64,000 nt of DNA from Pelomonas sp. SE-A7 (GCF_030345705.1 NZ_JAUASW010000001.1:2418001-2482000); one strand, 5' to 3'; shown: positions 33,962 through 44,033, numbered from the stretch's first letter. Numbers and translations: made by a program. Notes: a model not told the origin generated them from the letters alone.

Positions 33962-36010
33962 ATGACGAAGAAGACTCAGAGCATCGAAGCCGCAGTCGAG
34001 GCCGTGCTGCAGGCCATTCCCGGCGACCTCGTGATGGCGATTCCGCTGGGCATAGGCAAGCCCAATGCCTTCGTCAATGCGCTGTACCGGCGCATCGCCG
34101 CCGAGCCCTCGCGCCGGCTGGCGATCTTCACGGCGCTGTCGCTGGAGAAGCCGGTCGGCCACAGCGAGCTGGAAGAGCATTTCCTGGCGCCGCTGCGCGA
34201 GCGGGTGTTCGCCGACTATCCGGACCTGGACTATGTGAAGGCGCTGCGCGGGCCCGGCCTGCCGCCCAATATCGCGGTCCACGAGTTCTTCATGAAGACC
34301 GGCGACTACCTCGGCAACGACGCCGCCCAGCAGGGTTTCGTCTGCACCAATTACAGCTTCGTGGTGCGCGACATGATGGCGCAAGGCGTCAACCTGATCG
34401 CCCAGGCCGTGGCCGAGCGAGACGGCCTGCTCTCGCTCTCCAGCAATCCCGACCTGACCCTGGACCTGATCGAGCGCATGGGCGCCGCCGGCCGCCCGCT
34501 CATGACCGTGGCGGCCATCAACCGCCAGCTGCCCTTCATGGTCGGCGAGGCGGCGCTGGCGCCGGAGCGCTTCGACATCGTCATCGACGAGCCGGCCTGC
34601 AGCCACACGCTGTTCGCGCCACCCAATGCCGCCATAGGCTGGGCCGACCATGCGATAGGCCTGCATGCTTCCAGCCTCGTGGTCGATGGCGGTACTTTGC
34701 AGATTGGCATTGGCTCGCTGGGAGATGCCATCGCCAATGCGCTGATCGTTCGCGACCGCCACAACGAGTCCTACCGCCGCATGCTCACCGGCCTGGCCGG
34801 CGGCGATCTGCAAGGCCGCGAGCTGGAGCCCTTCGCCCAGGGCCTGTACGGCTGCTCGGAGATGTTCGTCAATGGCTTCATGCGATTGATCGATGCCGGC
34901 ATCGTGCGCCGCCGCGTCTTCATGGATGCCACGCTGCAGTCGCTATCGGACCAAGGCCGGCTCGGCCCCAGGCCCGGCGCCAATGTCTTGCGCCTGCTGC
35001 TGGAGCGCGGCCGCATCGCCTGGCCGCTGCGCGAGGACGACATCGCCTACCTCGAACGCTTCGGTGTCCTGCGAGTGGGCGCAAGGCCCACCACGTTGGA
35101 CGACGACAGCGCCATCGGCGAGCGCTGGCGCGAGGCACCTCTGATGCACGGTGGCTTCTTCCTCGGCCCGGGCGACTTCTACCAGCGGCTGCGCGATCTG
35201 CGCGAGCCGCTGCGCGAGCAGATTTCGATGACGCGCATCTCCTTCGTCAACGAGCTCTGGGGCGACCGCTTCGCCGACGAGTCGCTGAAGCGTGCCCAGC
35301 GCCGCCAGGCCCGCTTGATGAACACGACCATGAAGATGACGCTGCTGGGCGCGGCCTCGTCCGACGGCCTGGCCTCGGGCCAGATGGTCTCGGGCGTGGG
35401 CGGCCAGTACAACTTCGTCGCCATGGCCCATGCCCTGCCCGATGCGCGCCTGGTGCTCCTGATGCGCGCCACCCACGACAACGCCCATGGCCTGACCAGC
35501 AGCATCGTCTGGGACTACGCCAACTGCACCATCCCGCGCCATTTGCGCGACCTCGTGATCACCGAATACGGCGTTGCCGACCTGCGCGGCCAGACCGATG
35601 CCGAGGTGGTGAAGCGGCTGCTGAACGTGACCGACTCACGCTTCCAGGAATCGCTTCGTGAGCAGGCCGTCGCCCACGGCAAGCTGGAGCCGGACTACCG
35701 AATCCCCGAGCGCTTCCGCAGCAACAGCCCGGAGATGCTGCGCGAGCAGCTGCGGCCCTGGCGCAATGCCGGCCTGCTGGCCGACTTCCCGTTCGGCACC
35801 GACCTGGACGAGGACGAGCTGAAGATCGTGCGCGCGCTGAAGAAGCTCAAGCATGCGAGCGCCCATCCGGCCGAGCTGCTGCCCATGGTGTTCCAGAGCC
35901 TGACCGGCGAACGGCCGGTGCCCGAGGCCTACCTGGAAAGGCTGGGGCTGGACCAGGCCCAGGGCTTCAAGCAGCTGTTCCTGCGCCGACTCTTCTCCGT
36001 CAATCTCTGA
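33962..36010 (+). CDS. Acetyl-CoA hydrolase/CoA-transferase family protein
   Basis: 682 residues. The N-terminal CoA-transferase domain has VMAIPLGIGKPNAFVNALY and TLQIGIGSLGDAIANAL; the C-terminal domain has GQMVSGVGGQYNFVAMAHAL, ITEYGVADLRGQTDAEV and RFQESLREQA. These are typical of the acetyl-CoA hydrolase/transferase (succinate- or butyrate-CoA transferase-like) family, longer than usual by about 100 residues. The probable role is transferring CoA between short carboxylic acids. The gene ends 11 bases inside the convergent transglutaminase gene. Confidence 0.9.
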   Translation: MTKKTQSIEAAVEAVLQAIPGDLVMAIPLGIGKPNAFVNALYRRIAAEPSRRLAIFTALSLEKPVGHSELEEHFLAPLRERVFADYPDLDYVKALRGPGLPPNIAVHEFFMKTGDYLGNDAAQQGFVCTNYSFVVRDMMAQGVNLIAQAVAERDGLLSLSSNPDLTLDLIERMGAAGRPLMTVAAINRQLPFMVGEAALAPERFDIVIDEPACSHTLFAPPNAAIGWADHAIGLHASSLVVDGGTLQIGIGSLGDAIANALIVRDRHNESYRRMLTGLAGGDLQGRELEPFAQGLYGCSEMFVNGFMRLIDAGIVRRRVFMDATLQSLSDQGRLGPRPGANVLRLLLERGRIAWPLREDDIAYLERFGVLRVGARPTTLDDDSAIGERWREAPLMHGGFFLGPGDFYQRLRDLREPLREQISMTRISFVNELWGDRFADESLKRAQRRQARLMNTTMKMTLLGAASSDGLASGQMVSGVGGQYNFVAMAHALPDARLVLLMRATHDNAHGLTSSIVWDYANCTIPRHLRDLVITEYGVADLRGQTDAEVVKRLLNVTDSRFQESLREQAVAHGKLEPDYRIPERFRSNSPEMLREQLRPWRNAGLLADFPFGTDLDEDELKIVRALKKLKHASAHPAELLPMVFQSLTGERPVPEAYLERLGLDQAQGFKQLFLRRLFSVNL

Positions 36011-36923
36011 CGGGCTCCACCGTCACCGAGGCCTGCGGCCTGGCCTGGCCGCCCCCGCGTATCACGCCACGCAGCGGTGCCACGTCGGCATAGTCGCGAC
36101 CCCAGGCCAGCAGCACATGGTCGAGGCCGGCCTGCATGTCATTGGTCGGGTCCAGCGCAATCCAGCCCTGGCGTGGACACCAGACCTCGGCCCAGGCATG
36201 CGAGGCATCAGCCCCCACCAGGCGCGGCTGCCCCGGCGGCGGCTGGGTCAGCAGATAGCCGCTGACATAGCGGGCCGCCAGGCCCAGCGAACGGCAGGCC
36301 GCGATCAGCAGATGGGCGAAGTCCTGGCAGACGCCCTGGCCCAGGGCCAGGACCTGGGAGGCGTCGGTCGCCACGTCGGTGCTGTGCGGCACATAGCGGA
36401 AGCCGGCGTGGATCTGCGCCATCAGCGCCAGCGCCGCGGCCGCCAGCGGCCGGCCCGGCGTGAAAGCCCGTTGCGCGAATTCGGCCAGCGCAGGCTCGGG
36501 GCGCGCCAACGGCGAAGCCAGCGTGAACTCGGCCGCCTCCAGACGGATGCCACCAGCCTGGTAGCGCAATTGCCCGGCCACCTGTTCCCAGGGCGGGCTG
36601 TCTTCGGCCACGAGCGGCGGCGGCGCCAGCAGGCCGGCCTCGAAACTGCTGCTGACGACAAGACGCTCATGAACCGCGTTATGCGAAAACACGATGCGGC
36701 CGTTGCCCCAGACGTCTTCGCTGAGCGCGTGGCGTGGCAGGCCCGTGCCTTCCCAGCGGTCGGGCCGCGGGCTGATGTCCAGCCGCCAATGACGCAGCTG
36801 CTGGCGCTCCGTTTCGCGCGGCCGCAGGCAGGCCAGGTGATGGGCCAGCTCCACCGGCGCGGCGTAGTGGTAGACCGTGTCGTGGCGGACATGCAGCCAG
36901 CGGCGTGCGGCGTGCTCGCTCAT
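36000..36923 (-). CDS. Transglutaminase-like protein (N-terminal beta domain plus transglutaminase core)
   Basis: 307 residues. The N-terminal bacterial transglutaminase-like region (HDTVYHYAAPVELAHHLACL, RPDRWEGTG) precedes the cysteine-protease-like core: GQGVCQDFAHLLIAACRSLG with the catalytic Cys, DASHAWAEVWCP with the His, and ALDPTND with the Asp. By family these act as peptidases or isopeptidases. Its ATG overlaps the stop of the ATP-grasp gene (ATGA), so it is translationally coupled. The combination suggests synthesis and processing of an amide-linked product. Confidence 0.92.
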   Translation of the reverse strand: MSEHAARRWLHVRHDTVYHYAAPVELAHHLACLRPRETERQQLRHWRLDISPRPDRWEGTGLPRHALSEDVWGNGRIVFSHNAVHERLVVSSSFEAGLLAPPPLVAEDSPPWEQVAGQLRYQAGGIRLEAAEFTLASPLARPEPALAEFAQRAFTPGRPLAAAALALMAQIHAGFRYVPHSTDVATDASQVLALGQGVCQDFAHLLIAACRSLGLAARYVSGYLLTQPPPGQPRLVGADASHAWAEVWCPRQGWIALDPTNDMQAGLDHVLLAWGRDYADVAPLRGVIRGGGQARPQASVTVEPVRD

Positions 36924-39496
36924 TGCCACACCCGATGGACGTCGTTGCCCACATGGGCGAAGAAGCGCCGGCCAATGGCGGAGGACAGCGCCCGGGCCTC
37001 GCTGCCGCAGTCGCGCAGCAGTCGGGCCAGCGAGGCGGGACGGCCCTGGTCGTCGAGCTGGGCCAGCGCCTCGAGCCGCCATTGGCCCGGCTGCGGCAGG
37101 GCCGCCAAGGCCACCTCGGCCCAGCGCGCCTCCTGGCGCGAGAGCTTGAGCAGGCGATCGCGCAGCGTGCGCGCCACCCAGGCCAGCGAGCGCGGGTTCT
37201 CGGTGTCCAGCACCAGCAGCTGCACCAGCGGCAGCAGCTCCAGCCTGGCCTGGAAGCGGGCGCGGTAGGTGATGGTGGAGTCGAACAGGCCCAGCAGCAG
37301 GGCAAAGCCCTCGTCCTGCCGGTGCAGGCCATGGGCCAGGCCCAGGTCCAACGCGCCGGCCAGGAAGTCCAGCCGCTCGATCTGCCGGCCCACGCTGAGC
37401 AGGCGCCAGCCGTCGTCGCGGGTCATGCGGTCGGTCTGGGCGCCGGTGATCGCCGCCAGATGCGTGGCCGCGCGGCCGAGCAGGCCCAGTACATCGGCCA
37501 GCGGCTCGGCGCTGCCGCTGGCCAGCACGGTGGACAGGTGTTCGCCGAAATGCTCGCCGACCTCGTGGATCAGCTGCCAATGCTCGGCCGACAGCCGCTC
37601 GCGCAAGGCCTGGCCGCATTGGCGCAGCGCCTGCAGGCTCCAAGCCACGCTGTGCGCGCCCTGCAAGTCGCCCAGCGAGCTGATCAATTGGCGCTCCAGC
37701 TCCAGGGCCGACGAGGCATTCACACCCGCAGGCAGCAAGCCCTGCTGCGCGCACAGCTCGCCAAGCATGATCTGCAGCTCGGCCGGCGCGACGCTGCGCT
37801 GGATGGCGGCCAGCGTCTCCAGGCTCAGCCGCGCCAGCCGCACGGCGTTCTCGGCCCGCTCGGTGTAGCGACCCAGCCAGAACAGGTTCTCGGCCGCATG
37901 ACTGCTGACCCGGCGCTGGCTCTGGCCCAGCTCGGCGGCGCTGAGCGGCTGCTGCACCAGCGGGCTGCGGTCCACCGGGCCCTCGGTCTGCACCCAGCAG
38001 TCGGCACTGGCGCTGCCTTCGCGCATGGACAGCCAGGCATCGGCACCGCCCTCGCCGCGGCTGGCGACACGGGCCAGGCCGCCGGACAGCAGGCTCCAGC
38101 CACCGCGGCCGTCGGTCATGGCATAGACCCGCAGCACGGCCGGCCGCGGCTCCAGCGCGCCGCTGCGCCAGACCGGCGTCTGCGAAGGCCGCAGCCGCGC
38201 CAGCAAGGTGTGGGCGGCCGGATCGGCCTCGACATCGCGCGCCACCTGCTCCAGCTCGGCCGGCGACAGGCCGGCCAGCAGCTGCGGCATGAAGCTCTGG
38301 GTGCAGTCGCTGGCCGGGAAGCTGGGCGCCAGCACATAGTCGGCCAGCTGCCCGCGGTGCTCGCGCCAGACCGAGGCCTCGCCGCACCACCAGGAGGTCA
38401 CGGCCGGCAGCTTCAGCGGCTCGCCCAGCAAGGCCTCGCAGACGCCCGGCCAGAAGGCCGACAGGCCCGGACTCTCCAGCCAGCCAGCGCCGGGCGCATT
38501 GGCCATCACCAGCTCGCCGGCCCGCAGCGCCTGCAGCAGGCCCGGCACGCCCAGCGTGGAATCGGCGCGCAGCTCCAGCGGGTCCAGGTATTCGTCATCG
38601 ACCCGGCGCAGCAGCACATGGATGCGTTCCAGGCCCTGCAGGGTCTTGAGGAAGAGCTGGTCGCCGCGCACCGTCAGATCGCTGGCCTCCACGAGGCTCA
38701 AGCCCAGGTAGCGTGCCAGGAAGGCCTGCTCGAAATAGGTCTCGTGCAGCGGCCCCGGCGTCAGCAGCGCCACATGCGATCGCTCGCCGGCCGGCGACAG
38801 CCGCATCAGGCCCTGCAGCATGGCCTGCGGCGCACCGGCCAGGCGCTGGATCCGCAGCTCGCGGAAGGCCTCGGGAAATTGCTGGGCGACGATCAGCCGG
38901 TTCTCGAGCAGATAGCCCAGGCCCGAGGGCGCCTGGCAGCGCTGGCCGACCACCCACCAGCCACCATCGGGGCCACGCGCCAGATCCACCGCCAGCACAT
39001 GCAGGAACACGCCGCCCGGCGGCCGGCAGCCCTGCATGGGCCGCAGGTATTGCGGATGGGCCAGCACCAGCGACGGCGGCAGCAGGCCGCGCGCCAGCAG
39101 GCTGCGCTCGCCATAGGCATCGGCCAGCACCTGGTTGAGCAAGCGGGCGCGCTGCAGCACGCCGGCCTCGATCTGCAGCCAGTCCTCGCTGCCCACCAAG
39201 AGGGGCAGCAGTTCCAGCGGCCAGTCGCGTGCGGCCTCGCCGTCGCGGCCATGGATGTTGTGGGTCGCGCCGTCCTCATGGATGCGCCGGCGCACCCGCT
39301 CGGCGCGGTGCGGCAGCTCGGCCCATTGCGCAGCGCCTCCCGCTGCGAAGAAGCGCTGCCAGGCCGAGGAGAAAGGCGCCGGTCCAGCGCCGGTCAGGCG
39401 GGCGCGCAACTCGTCGAAATGCCCGGCGTCGCCGCTGCGCGCGGCGGCCTGGAGCTGGGCGTCGAAAGCCTGGGGGTCTGGGCGCTCGGTGGACAC
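36920..39496 (-). CDS. Circularly permuted ATP-grasp protein fused to an alpha-E domain
   Basis: 858 residues, a fusion of what are often two genes. The N-terminal half (about 70-480) is the circularly permuted ATP-grasp (DUF404/407) with RRRIHEDGATHNIHG, PLLVGSEDW, RMQG-like PMQGCRPPGGVFLHV and MANAPGAGWLESPGL. The C-terminal half (about 540-858) is the all-helical alpha-E domain (DUF403), beginning SHAAENLFWLGRYTERAENA. Comparative genomics predicts ATP-dependent peptide ligation. Partner transglutaminase follows at once. No Anbu-type peptidase gene is nearby. Confidence 0.93.
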   Translation of the reverse strand: MSTERPDPQAFDAQLQAAARSGDAGHFDELRARLTGAGPAPFSSAWQRFFAAGGAAQWAELPHRAERVRRRIHEDGATHNIHGRDGEAARDWPLELLPLLVGSEDWLQIEAGVLQRARLLNQVLADAYGERSLLARGLLPPSLVLAHPQYLRPMQGCRPPGGVFLHVLAVDLARGPDGGWWVVGQRCQAPSGLGYLLENRLIVAQQFPEAFRELRIQRLAGAPQAMLQGLMRLSPAGERSHVALLTPGPLHETYFEQAFLARYLGLSLVEASDLTVRGDQLFLKTLQGLERIHVLLRRVDDEYLDPLELRADSTLGVPGLLQALRAGELVMANAPGAGWLESPGLSAFWPGVCEALLGEPLKLPAVTSWWCGEASVWREHRGQLADYVLAPSFPASDCTQSFMPQLLAGLSPAELEQVARDVEADPAAHTLLARLRPSQTPVWRSGALEPRPAVLRVYAMTDGRGGWSLLSGGLARVASRGEGGADAWLSMREGSASADCWVQTEGPVDRSPLVQQPLSAAELGQSQRRVSSHAAENLFWLGRYTERAENAVRLARLSLETLAAIQRSVAPAELQIMLGELCAQQGLLPAGVNASSALELERQLISSLGDLQGAHSVAWSLQALRQCGQALRERLSAEHWQLIHEVGEHFGEHLSTVLASGSAEPLADVLGLLGRAATHLAAITGAQTDRMTRDDGWRLLSVGRQIERLDFLAGALDLGLAHGLHRQDEGFALLLGLFDSTITYRARFQARLELLPLVQLLVLDTENPRSLAWVARTLRDRLLKLSRQEARWAEVALAALPQPGQWRLEALAQLDDQGRPASLARLLRDCGSEARALSSAIGRRFFAHVGNDVHRVWQ

Positions 39497-39549
39497 CCTC
39501 GCATCATGCCTCGGCCCGGCGCCAGCCTTCGTTGCGAGAATGCCCAGCC

Positions 39550-40575
39550 ATGCGAGTGCTTGCCCCGTTGTTCGCCCGTTTGTTCTCCCGCTTGTTCGCC
39601 CCTTCGCTGGCCCTTCTGCTGTCGGCCTGCGCCAACGCGCCGGCCCTGCTGCCCGGCTTCCAGCGCTCGGTGCATTTCGACGAACAGCGGTTGGAACTGC
39701 AGGTCAATGACGGCGTGCGCCTGCTCTATCTGGCGCCGCCGCGGCTGGACCCGGCCAAGCCCACGCGGCTCCTGGCCTTCGCCCTGCCCAATGGCAACAG
39801 CATCGAGCAGACCCTGGGCGCCAGACTGGAGCCGGGGCTGGACTGGCATTACGACATCCAGCATGTGGGCGCCCAGTGGCGCCGGCTGCGCGAGCTGGGC
39901 TCGTCCGGCGAAGAAAACCTGGTGCTGGTGCTGATGGAAGCCCGCGGCCTGTCCTGGCCGGCCTGGCGGCGCGCCCATCCGCAGGACGCCAACGCCCGCA
40001 TCGCCGAGGTGGTGGCGCATCTGGCCGACCCTCTGCCGGGCCCGGTGCGCATAGACCTGATGGCCCACAGCGGTGGCGGCGGCCTGATCTTCGGCCTGAT
40101 GGAGCAGGCCCCCATCCCGCCGGCCATAGACCGCATCGCCCTGCTGGACGCCAACTACAACTTCGAGGCCTCGGCCGGCCATGGCCGGCGGCTGCTGGAC
40201 TGGCTGGACGGCGATGCGCGGCGCCAGCTGGTAGTCATCGCCTACGACGACCGCAACATCCAGATCGACGGCAAGCCGGTGATAGGCCCGACCGGCGGCA
40301 CCTGGCGCGCCTCGCACCGCATGCTGGACTTTCTCGCGCCGCTGCGGCCCATGAGCCTGGAGGAAGACGCCGACTGGCTGCGCCGCCGCTCCGGCGATGG
40401 CCGCATCGCCTTCTTCCTGCACAGGAACCCGGACAACAAGATCCTGCACACCCGCTTGGTCGGCGAGATGAACGGCGTGCTGCTCTCCGCCTTGCTGGGC
40501 CGGCCCGAGGGCAAGACCTGGCAGCGCTTTGGCGGCCCGCGCGACTATGAAGCTTGGGTGCAGCCGCGCCCCTGA
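39550..40575 (+). CDS. Lipoprotein with alpha/beta-hydrolase-like core
   Basis: 341 residues. The lipobox is LLLSACAN (Cys about 27). IDLMAHSGGGGLIFGLME has the glycine-rich nucleophile elbow of alpha/beta hydrolases (HSGGG, Ser as nucleophile), and IALLDANYNFEA follows as the next strand. A catalytic His is not obvious. I read it as a periplasm-facing lipoprotein hydrolase of unknown substrate. It is divergent from the ATP-grasp operon, 53 bases away. Confidence 0.7.
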   Translation: MRVLAPLFARLFSRLFAPSLALLLSACANAPALLPGFQRSVHFDEQRLELQVNDGVRLLYLAPPRLDPAKPTRLLAFALPNGNSIEQTLGARLEPGLDWHYDIQHVGAQWRRLRELGSSGEENLVLVLMEARGLSWPAWRRAHPQDANARIAEVVAHLADPLPGPVRIDLMAHSGGGGLIFGLMEQAPIPPAIDRIALLDANYNFEASAGHGRRLLDWLDGDARRQLVVIAYDDRNIQIDGKPVIGPTGGTWRASHRMLDFLAPLRPMSLEEDADWLRRRSGDGRIAFFLHRNPDNKILHTRLVGEMNGVLLSALLGRPEGKTWQRFGGPRDYEAWVQPRP

Positions 40576-40642
40576 AGTGAGGGGCTCTGCGCTTGCAATT
40601 GGATACAGCGTGTGGCCACGGCCGGTCTAGGCTAGAGGCGCC

Positions 40643-41053
40643 ATGAAACGCTACTCAGCTTCCCGCATCCCCGCCCTGCTCGCCGGCCTGCTGCTGGCCG
40701 CATGCAGCAGCCTCCCGCCCTCTTCGCCCTCTCCCACGGGCCGCTCCACAACAACGACGGCGCCCGGCGAGCCCACCAAGCCTAGCAGTCAGCAACAGGT
40801 CGACGCCGCCCGCCAGGCCGAGTTCGATCGCAACCTCGCCGCCTGGCGCGGCGCCCCCTTGCAGGAGCTGCTGGCCAAGCTGGGCAAGCCGACCTCGGTC
40901 CATCCGCAGCGCGACGGCTCCAGCATCTACGTCTATGCCAAGTCGGCCAAGCTGGCTGGCGACGCCGGACCGGTGGACTTCCGCTGCGTGGTGCGCTACC
41001 AGGTCGAAGGCCGCACGCAGCGGGTCAGCGGCCTGGAGATCGAGGGCTGCTGA
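40643..41053 (+). CDS. Small lipoprotein of unknown function
   Basis: 136 residues with lipobox LLAACSS (Cys about 20), a Ser/Pro/Thr linker and a compact domain AWRGAPLQELLAKLGKPTSV to the C-terminal CVVRYQVEG and GLEIEGC. The domain resembles small outer-membrane-assembly-type lipoprotein folds (SmpA/OmlA-like), in which a GxP loop follows an LxxKLG helix, but the match is weak. It ends 3 bases from the convergent chrA gene. Confidence 0.6.
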   Translation: MKRYSASRIPALLAGLLLAACSSLPPSSPSPTGRSTTTTAPGEPTKPSSQQQVDAARQAEFDRNLAAWRGAPLQELLAKLGKPTSVHPQRDGSSIYVYAKSAKLAGDAGPVDFRCVVRYQVEGRTQRVSGLEIEGC

Positions 41054-41055
41054 GC

Positions 41056-42384
41056 TCAGGCGGCCAGCAACCGCAGCAGCAGGCCGGCCATGCCGGCGCC
41101 CAGCACCACCTCGATCACAGAGCGCTTGAAGCGGAACAGCGCCACGGCCGCGGCCACGCCAATCAGGGCTGCCGACGTGTCGAAGCCGCCGCCGGCCGGC
41201 CACAGCACATGCCAGGCAAAGAACAGCGCCAGGTTGAGGATCACGCCGACCACGGCCGCGGTGATGGCGGTCAGCGGCGCGGTAAAGCCCGGCTTGCCAT
41301 GCGTGGTCTCGATGAAGGGCCCGCCCGCCAGGATGAAGAAGAACGAGGGCAGGAAGGTGAAGAAGCTGACCACGGCCGCGGCCACGGCACCGGCCAGCAG
41401 CAGCGACTCGGGACCGAACAGGGCCCGGCCCCATCCTCCTACGAAGCCGACGAAGGCCACGACCATGATCAGCGGGCCCGGCGTGGTCTCGCCCAGCGCC
41501 AGGCCGTCGATCATCTGCGGCGCAGTCAGCCACTGGTAGTGCTCGACCGCGCCCTGAAACACATAGGGCAGCACGGCATAGGCGCCGCCGAAGGTCAGCA
41601 GGGCCGCCTTGGTGAAGAACCAGCCCATCTGGGTCAGCGTGCCCTGCCAGCCGAACAGCGCGCAAAGGCTGCCCTCGACCAGCGCCCACAGGCCTACGAA
41701 GACCGCGACGCTGCGGCCCAGCCGCGCCGCGCTGAAGCGCGCGTGCTCGGGCGTGGGCGTGTGGTCATCGATCAGCGCCGGACCGTAGCCGGCCTGCGCC
41801 GCGCCATGGCCACCGCCGCCGCGGAATTGCTGCGGCACATATTGCCCGCCCAGCCAGCCGATCAGGCCGGCGCCGAGCACGATCAGCGGGAACGGCAGCT
41901 GCAGCGCAAAGATGGCGACGAAGGCCATGGCGGCGATGGCCCAGAGCCAGCGGTTCTTCAGAGTCCTTGAGCCGATACGCCAGGCCGCATGCAGCACCAG
42001 GGCGGTCACGGCCGGCTTGATGCCATGGAACAGGCCGGCCACCGCCGGCAGCTGGCCCCAGGCCAGGTAGACCCAGGACAGGGCGATCAGTATCAGCAGC
42101 GAGGGCAGGACGAAGAGGCCGCCGGCCACCAGGCCGCCCCAGGTCCTGTGCATCAGCCAGCCTATGTAGGTGGCCAGTTGCTGGGCCTCGGGGCCGGGCA
42201 AGACCATGCAGTAGTTCAGCGCGTGCAGGAAGCGGCTCTCGGAGATCCAGCGGCGCCGCTCGACCAGTTCCTCGTGCATCAGCGCAATCTGGCCCGCGGG
42301 CCCGCCGAAGCTGACGAAGCCCAGCTTGAGCCAGAAGGCAAAGGCTTCGGGTCTCGAAGGCGCAGGAGGCGGCGAGGCGGGCAT
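41056..42384 (-). CDS. chrA: Chromate transporter ChrA (full-length, two-domain)
   Basis: 442 residues with about ten transmembrane helices in two homologous halves. Each half opens with the family motif: LKLGFVSFGGPAGQIALMHEELV in the first, read with FLHALNYCMVLPGPEAQQLATYIG, and FFTKAALLTFGGAYAVLPYV with LALGETTPGPLIMVVAFVGF in the second. ChrA expels chromate from the cytoplasm. There is no chrB regulator next to it, so control must come from elsewhere or be constitutive. Confidence 0.93.
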   Translation of the reverse strand: MPASPPPAPSRPEAFAFWLKLGFVSFGGPAGQIALMHEELVERRRWISESRFLHALNYCMVLPGPEAQQLATYIGWLMHRTWGGLVAGGLFVLPSLLILIALSWVYLAWGQLPAVAGLFHGIKPAVTALVLHAAWRIGSRTLKNRWLWAIAAMAFVAIFALQLPFPLIVLGAGLIGWLGGQYVPQQFRGGGGHGAAQAGYGPALIDDHTPTPEHARFSAARLGRSVAVFVGLWALVEGSLCALFGWQGTLTQMGWFFTKAALLTFGGAYAVLPYVFQGAVEHYQWLTAPQMIDGLALGETTPGPLIMVVAFVGFVGGWGRALFGPESLLLAGAVAAAVVSFFTFLPSFFFILAGGPFIETTHGKPGFTAPLTAITAAVVGVILNLALFFAWHVLWPAGGGFDTSAALIGVAAAVALFRFKRSVIEVVLGAGMAGLLLRLLAA

Positions 42385-42486
42385 GGCGGTGGGTGGCGAT
42401 GGGCGGCAGTGGGGCTGCGGGCCGCAAGCGTAGCAGCGCCGCCATGCGGCACGGGCATCCGACGCAATCTGGCGGCGTGCCGGCGA

Positions 42487-43833
42487 TCAACGCGGCGCAG
42501 AGCGCAAGTCGGCAAGCACCGCCTCCATGGCCGGGTCGCGGCCGGCCACCCAGGCCTCGTAGGTCCAGGGCGCGGCAATCTCGGGGGCGAGTGTGGTCAC
42601 GGCGATCGGATGACGCTGCACGTTGCCGTGGCAGTCCTTGAAGCGCCGGCAGCCGTCGGCGTAGTCATGTCGCTCGCTGGCCGGCAGCAGCACGACACGC
42701 GAATGCGGCAAGGTGATCGTGCGTCCTTCGGCGAAGAATTCGAGCCGGTCACCGACCTCCTCGCCTACCAGGGTGACGCGCTGCGGGGCCGCCTGCTTCA
42801 GGTAGCCGGTGGTGCTGATCGCGGCCGAGAAGGTCCAAGGGCTGGTCAGCACGAACAGCCGGCCCTCCACCAGCGCAGGCAGGCCCTGGACGAAGTCGCG
42901 CGTCTGCGTGAGGTCGCCACCACCGTCCTGGCGCAGGTCCAGCACCAGATGGCGCGGCCGGTGCAGTTTCACGGCGTCGTGCACCTGGGCGAAGAAGTCA
43001 GGCAGTTTCAGCGTGGCCGTGCTGCGGTTGATGCGCAGGTCCAGCACCAGCATTGCTGCCTCGGCATCGAAGCGCAGGCGCGCCAGCGCGCCGGGTTCCT
43101 GCAGCGACCAGGGTGCGCGGGCCGCTTCCAGGGGGCCGCGCCAGCCCAGCGACCCGTCCAGCACGCCAGGCAGCAGCAGGCGCTCCGTGCTGGCGCGCGG
43201 CCGGTCGGGGCGCGGCGGTTCGGCAGCTAGCGTACGTTCTAACAGGCGACCGTCGGTGAGGCGAAAGCGGTAGCGCGCCTCGGTCGGCGAGGCGGCCAGA
43301 CCCAGCGCATGCAATTGCTCGGGACTTTCGAACAGGTAGGGCGCCCAGCGGTCCCGCCAGGCCGGCGTGCCGCCCTGCAGTTCCCGGGCAGCCGCTCGCA
43401 GCGACTCCAGCGGATGGCCGTCGATGGCGTCCAGGCTGGCGCCCAGCAGATCGGCATCGGCCTCCTGGGTTCGCAGCACGTGGAACCGGATTCCGAACGG
43501 CACCATCCGCAGCGCCACGCGATTGAAGCGATCCGCACGCGGCATCGGCAGCCCCATGCTGTGGCCGTTGTCGGCCAGGGCGGCGATGCGGGCCAGCTCT
43601 AGAGCAAACGGGGCTTCGTCCATCAGGCCGCTGCGGGCCTTCAGGGCCGCCAGCCGCTGCTCGGCCTGGCGACGTGCCTCGGGCATGTAGGCCTGGTCGC
43701 GCTGCAGGAACTCGGTCTCGAACCGGGCCAGGTCCTCGCGACGCTGGACTTCGTCGAGGGGCGGGCCCGAGCGGGCCGAGGAGGTCACCAGCAGCAGCGC
43801 AATAGTTGCCTGCAGCAGGAAGCGCTTGTGCAT
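42487..43833 (-). CDS. S41 family (tail-specific protease-like) peptidase, secreted
   Basis: 448 residues with a signal peptide (LLQATIALLLVTSSARS). A PDZ-like insert region surrounds SLDAIDGHPLESL. The S41 core has HLVLDLRQDGGGDL and the nucleophile segment LTSPWTFSAA (Ser), the equivalent of TSxxTFSAA in C-terminal processing peptidase relatives. It belongs to the short S41 group with unknown substrates. Divergent from the crotonase gene, with 200 bases between. Confidence 0.82.
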   Translation of the reverse strand: MHKRFLLQATIALLLVTSSARSGPPLDEVQRREDLARFETEFLQRDQAYMPEARRQAEQRLAALKARSGLMDEAPFALELARIAALADNGHSMGLPMPRADRFNRVALRMVPFGIRFHVLRTQEADADLLGASLDAIDGHPLESLRAAARELQGGTPAWRDRWAPYLFESPEQLHALGLAASPTEARYRFRLTDGRLLERTLAAEPPRPDRPRASTERLLLPGVLDGSLGWRGPLEAARAPWSLQEPGALARLRFDAEAAMLVLDLRINRSTATLKLPDFFAQVHDAVKLHRPRHLVLDLRQDGGGDLTQTRDFVQGLPALVEGRLFVLTSPWTFSAAISTTGYLKQAAPQRVTLVGEEVGDRLEFFAEGRTITLPHSRVVLLPASERHDYADGCRRFKDCHGNVQRHPIAVTTLAPEIAAPWTYEAWVAGRDPAMEAVLADLRSAPR

Positions 43834-44033
43834 GGTCCGGACTCCGCGAGTTGCCGATGCCGGAGCCTAGCGCCACTGCGCCACGGAGGCCCAGCAGTCG
43901 GTCGCCCTGGTTCTGCAGTTTGTCGTCGGCGACCGGGCTGTCGCTATGCCGCCGGTCGGCGTCACGCCCGCGACCCGCCGGTCGGCGCATCCTGGGTACC
44001 ATGGCCCGGCCCCCTCTGTGCCCGCCCGCTGCC

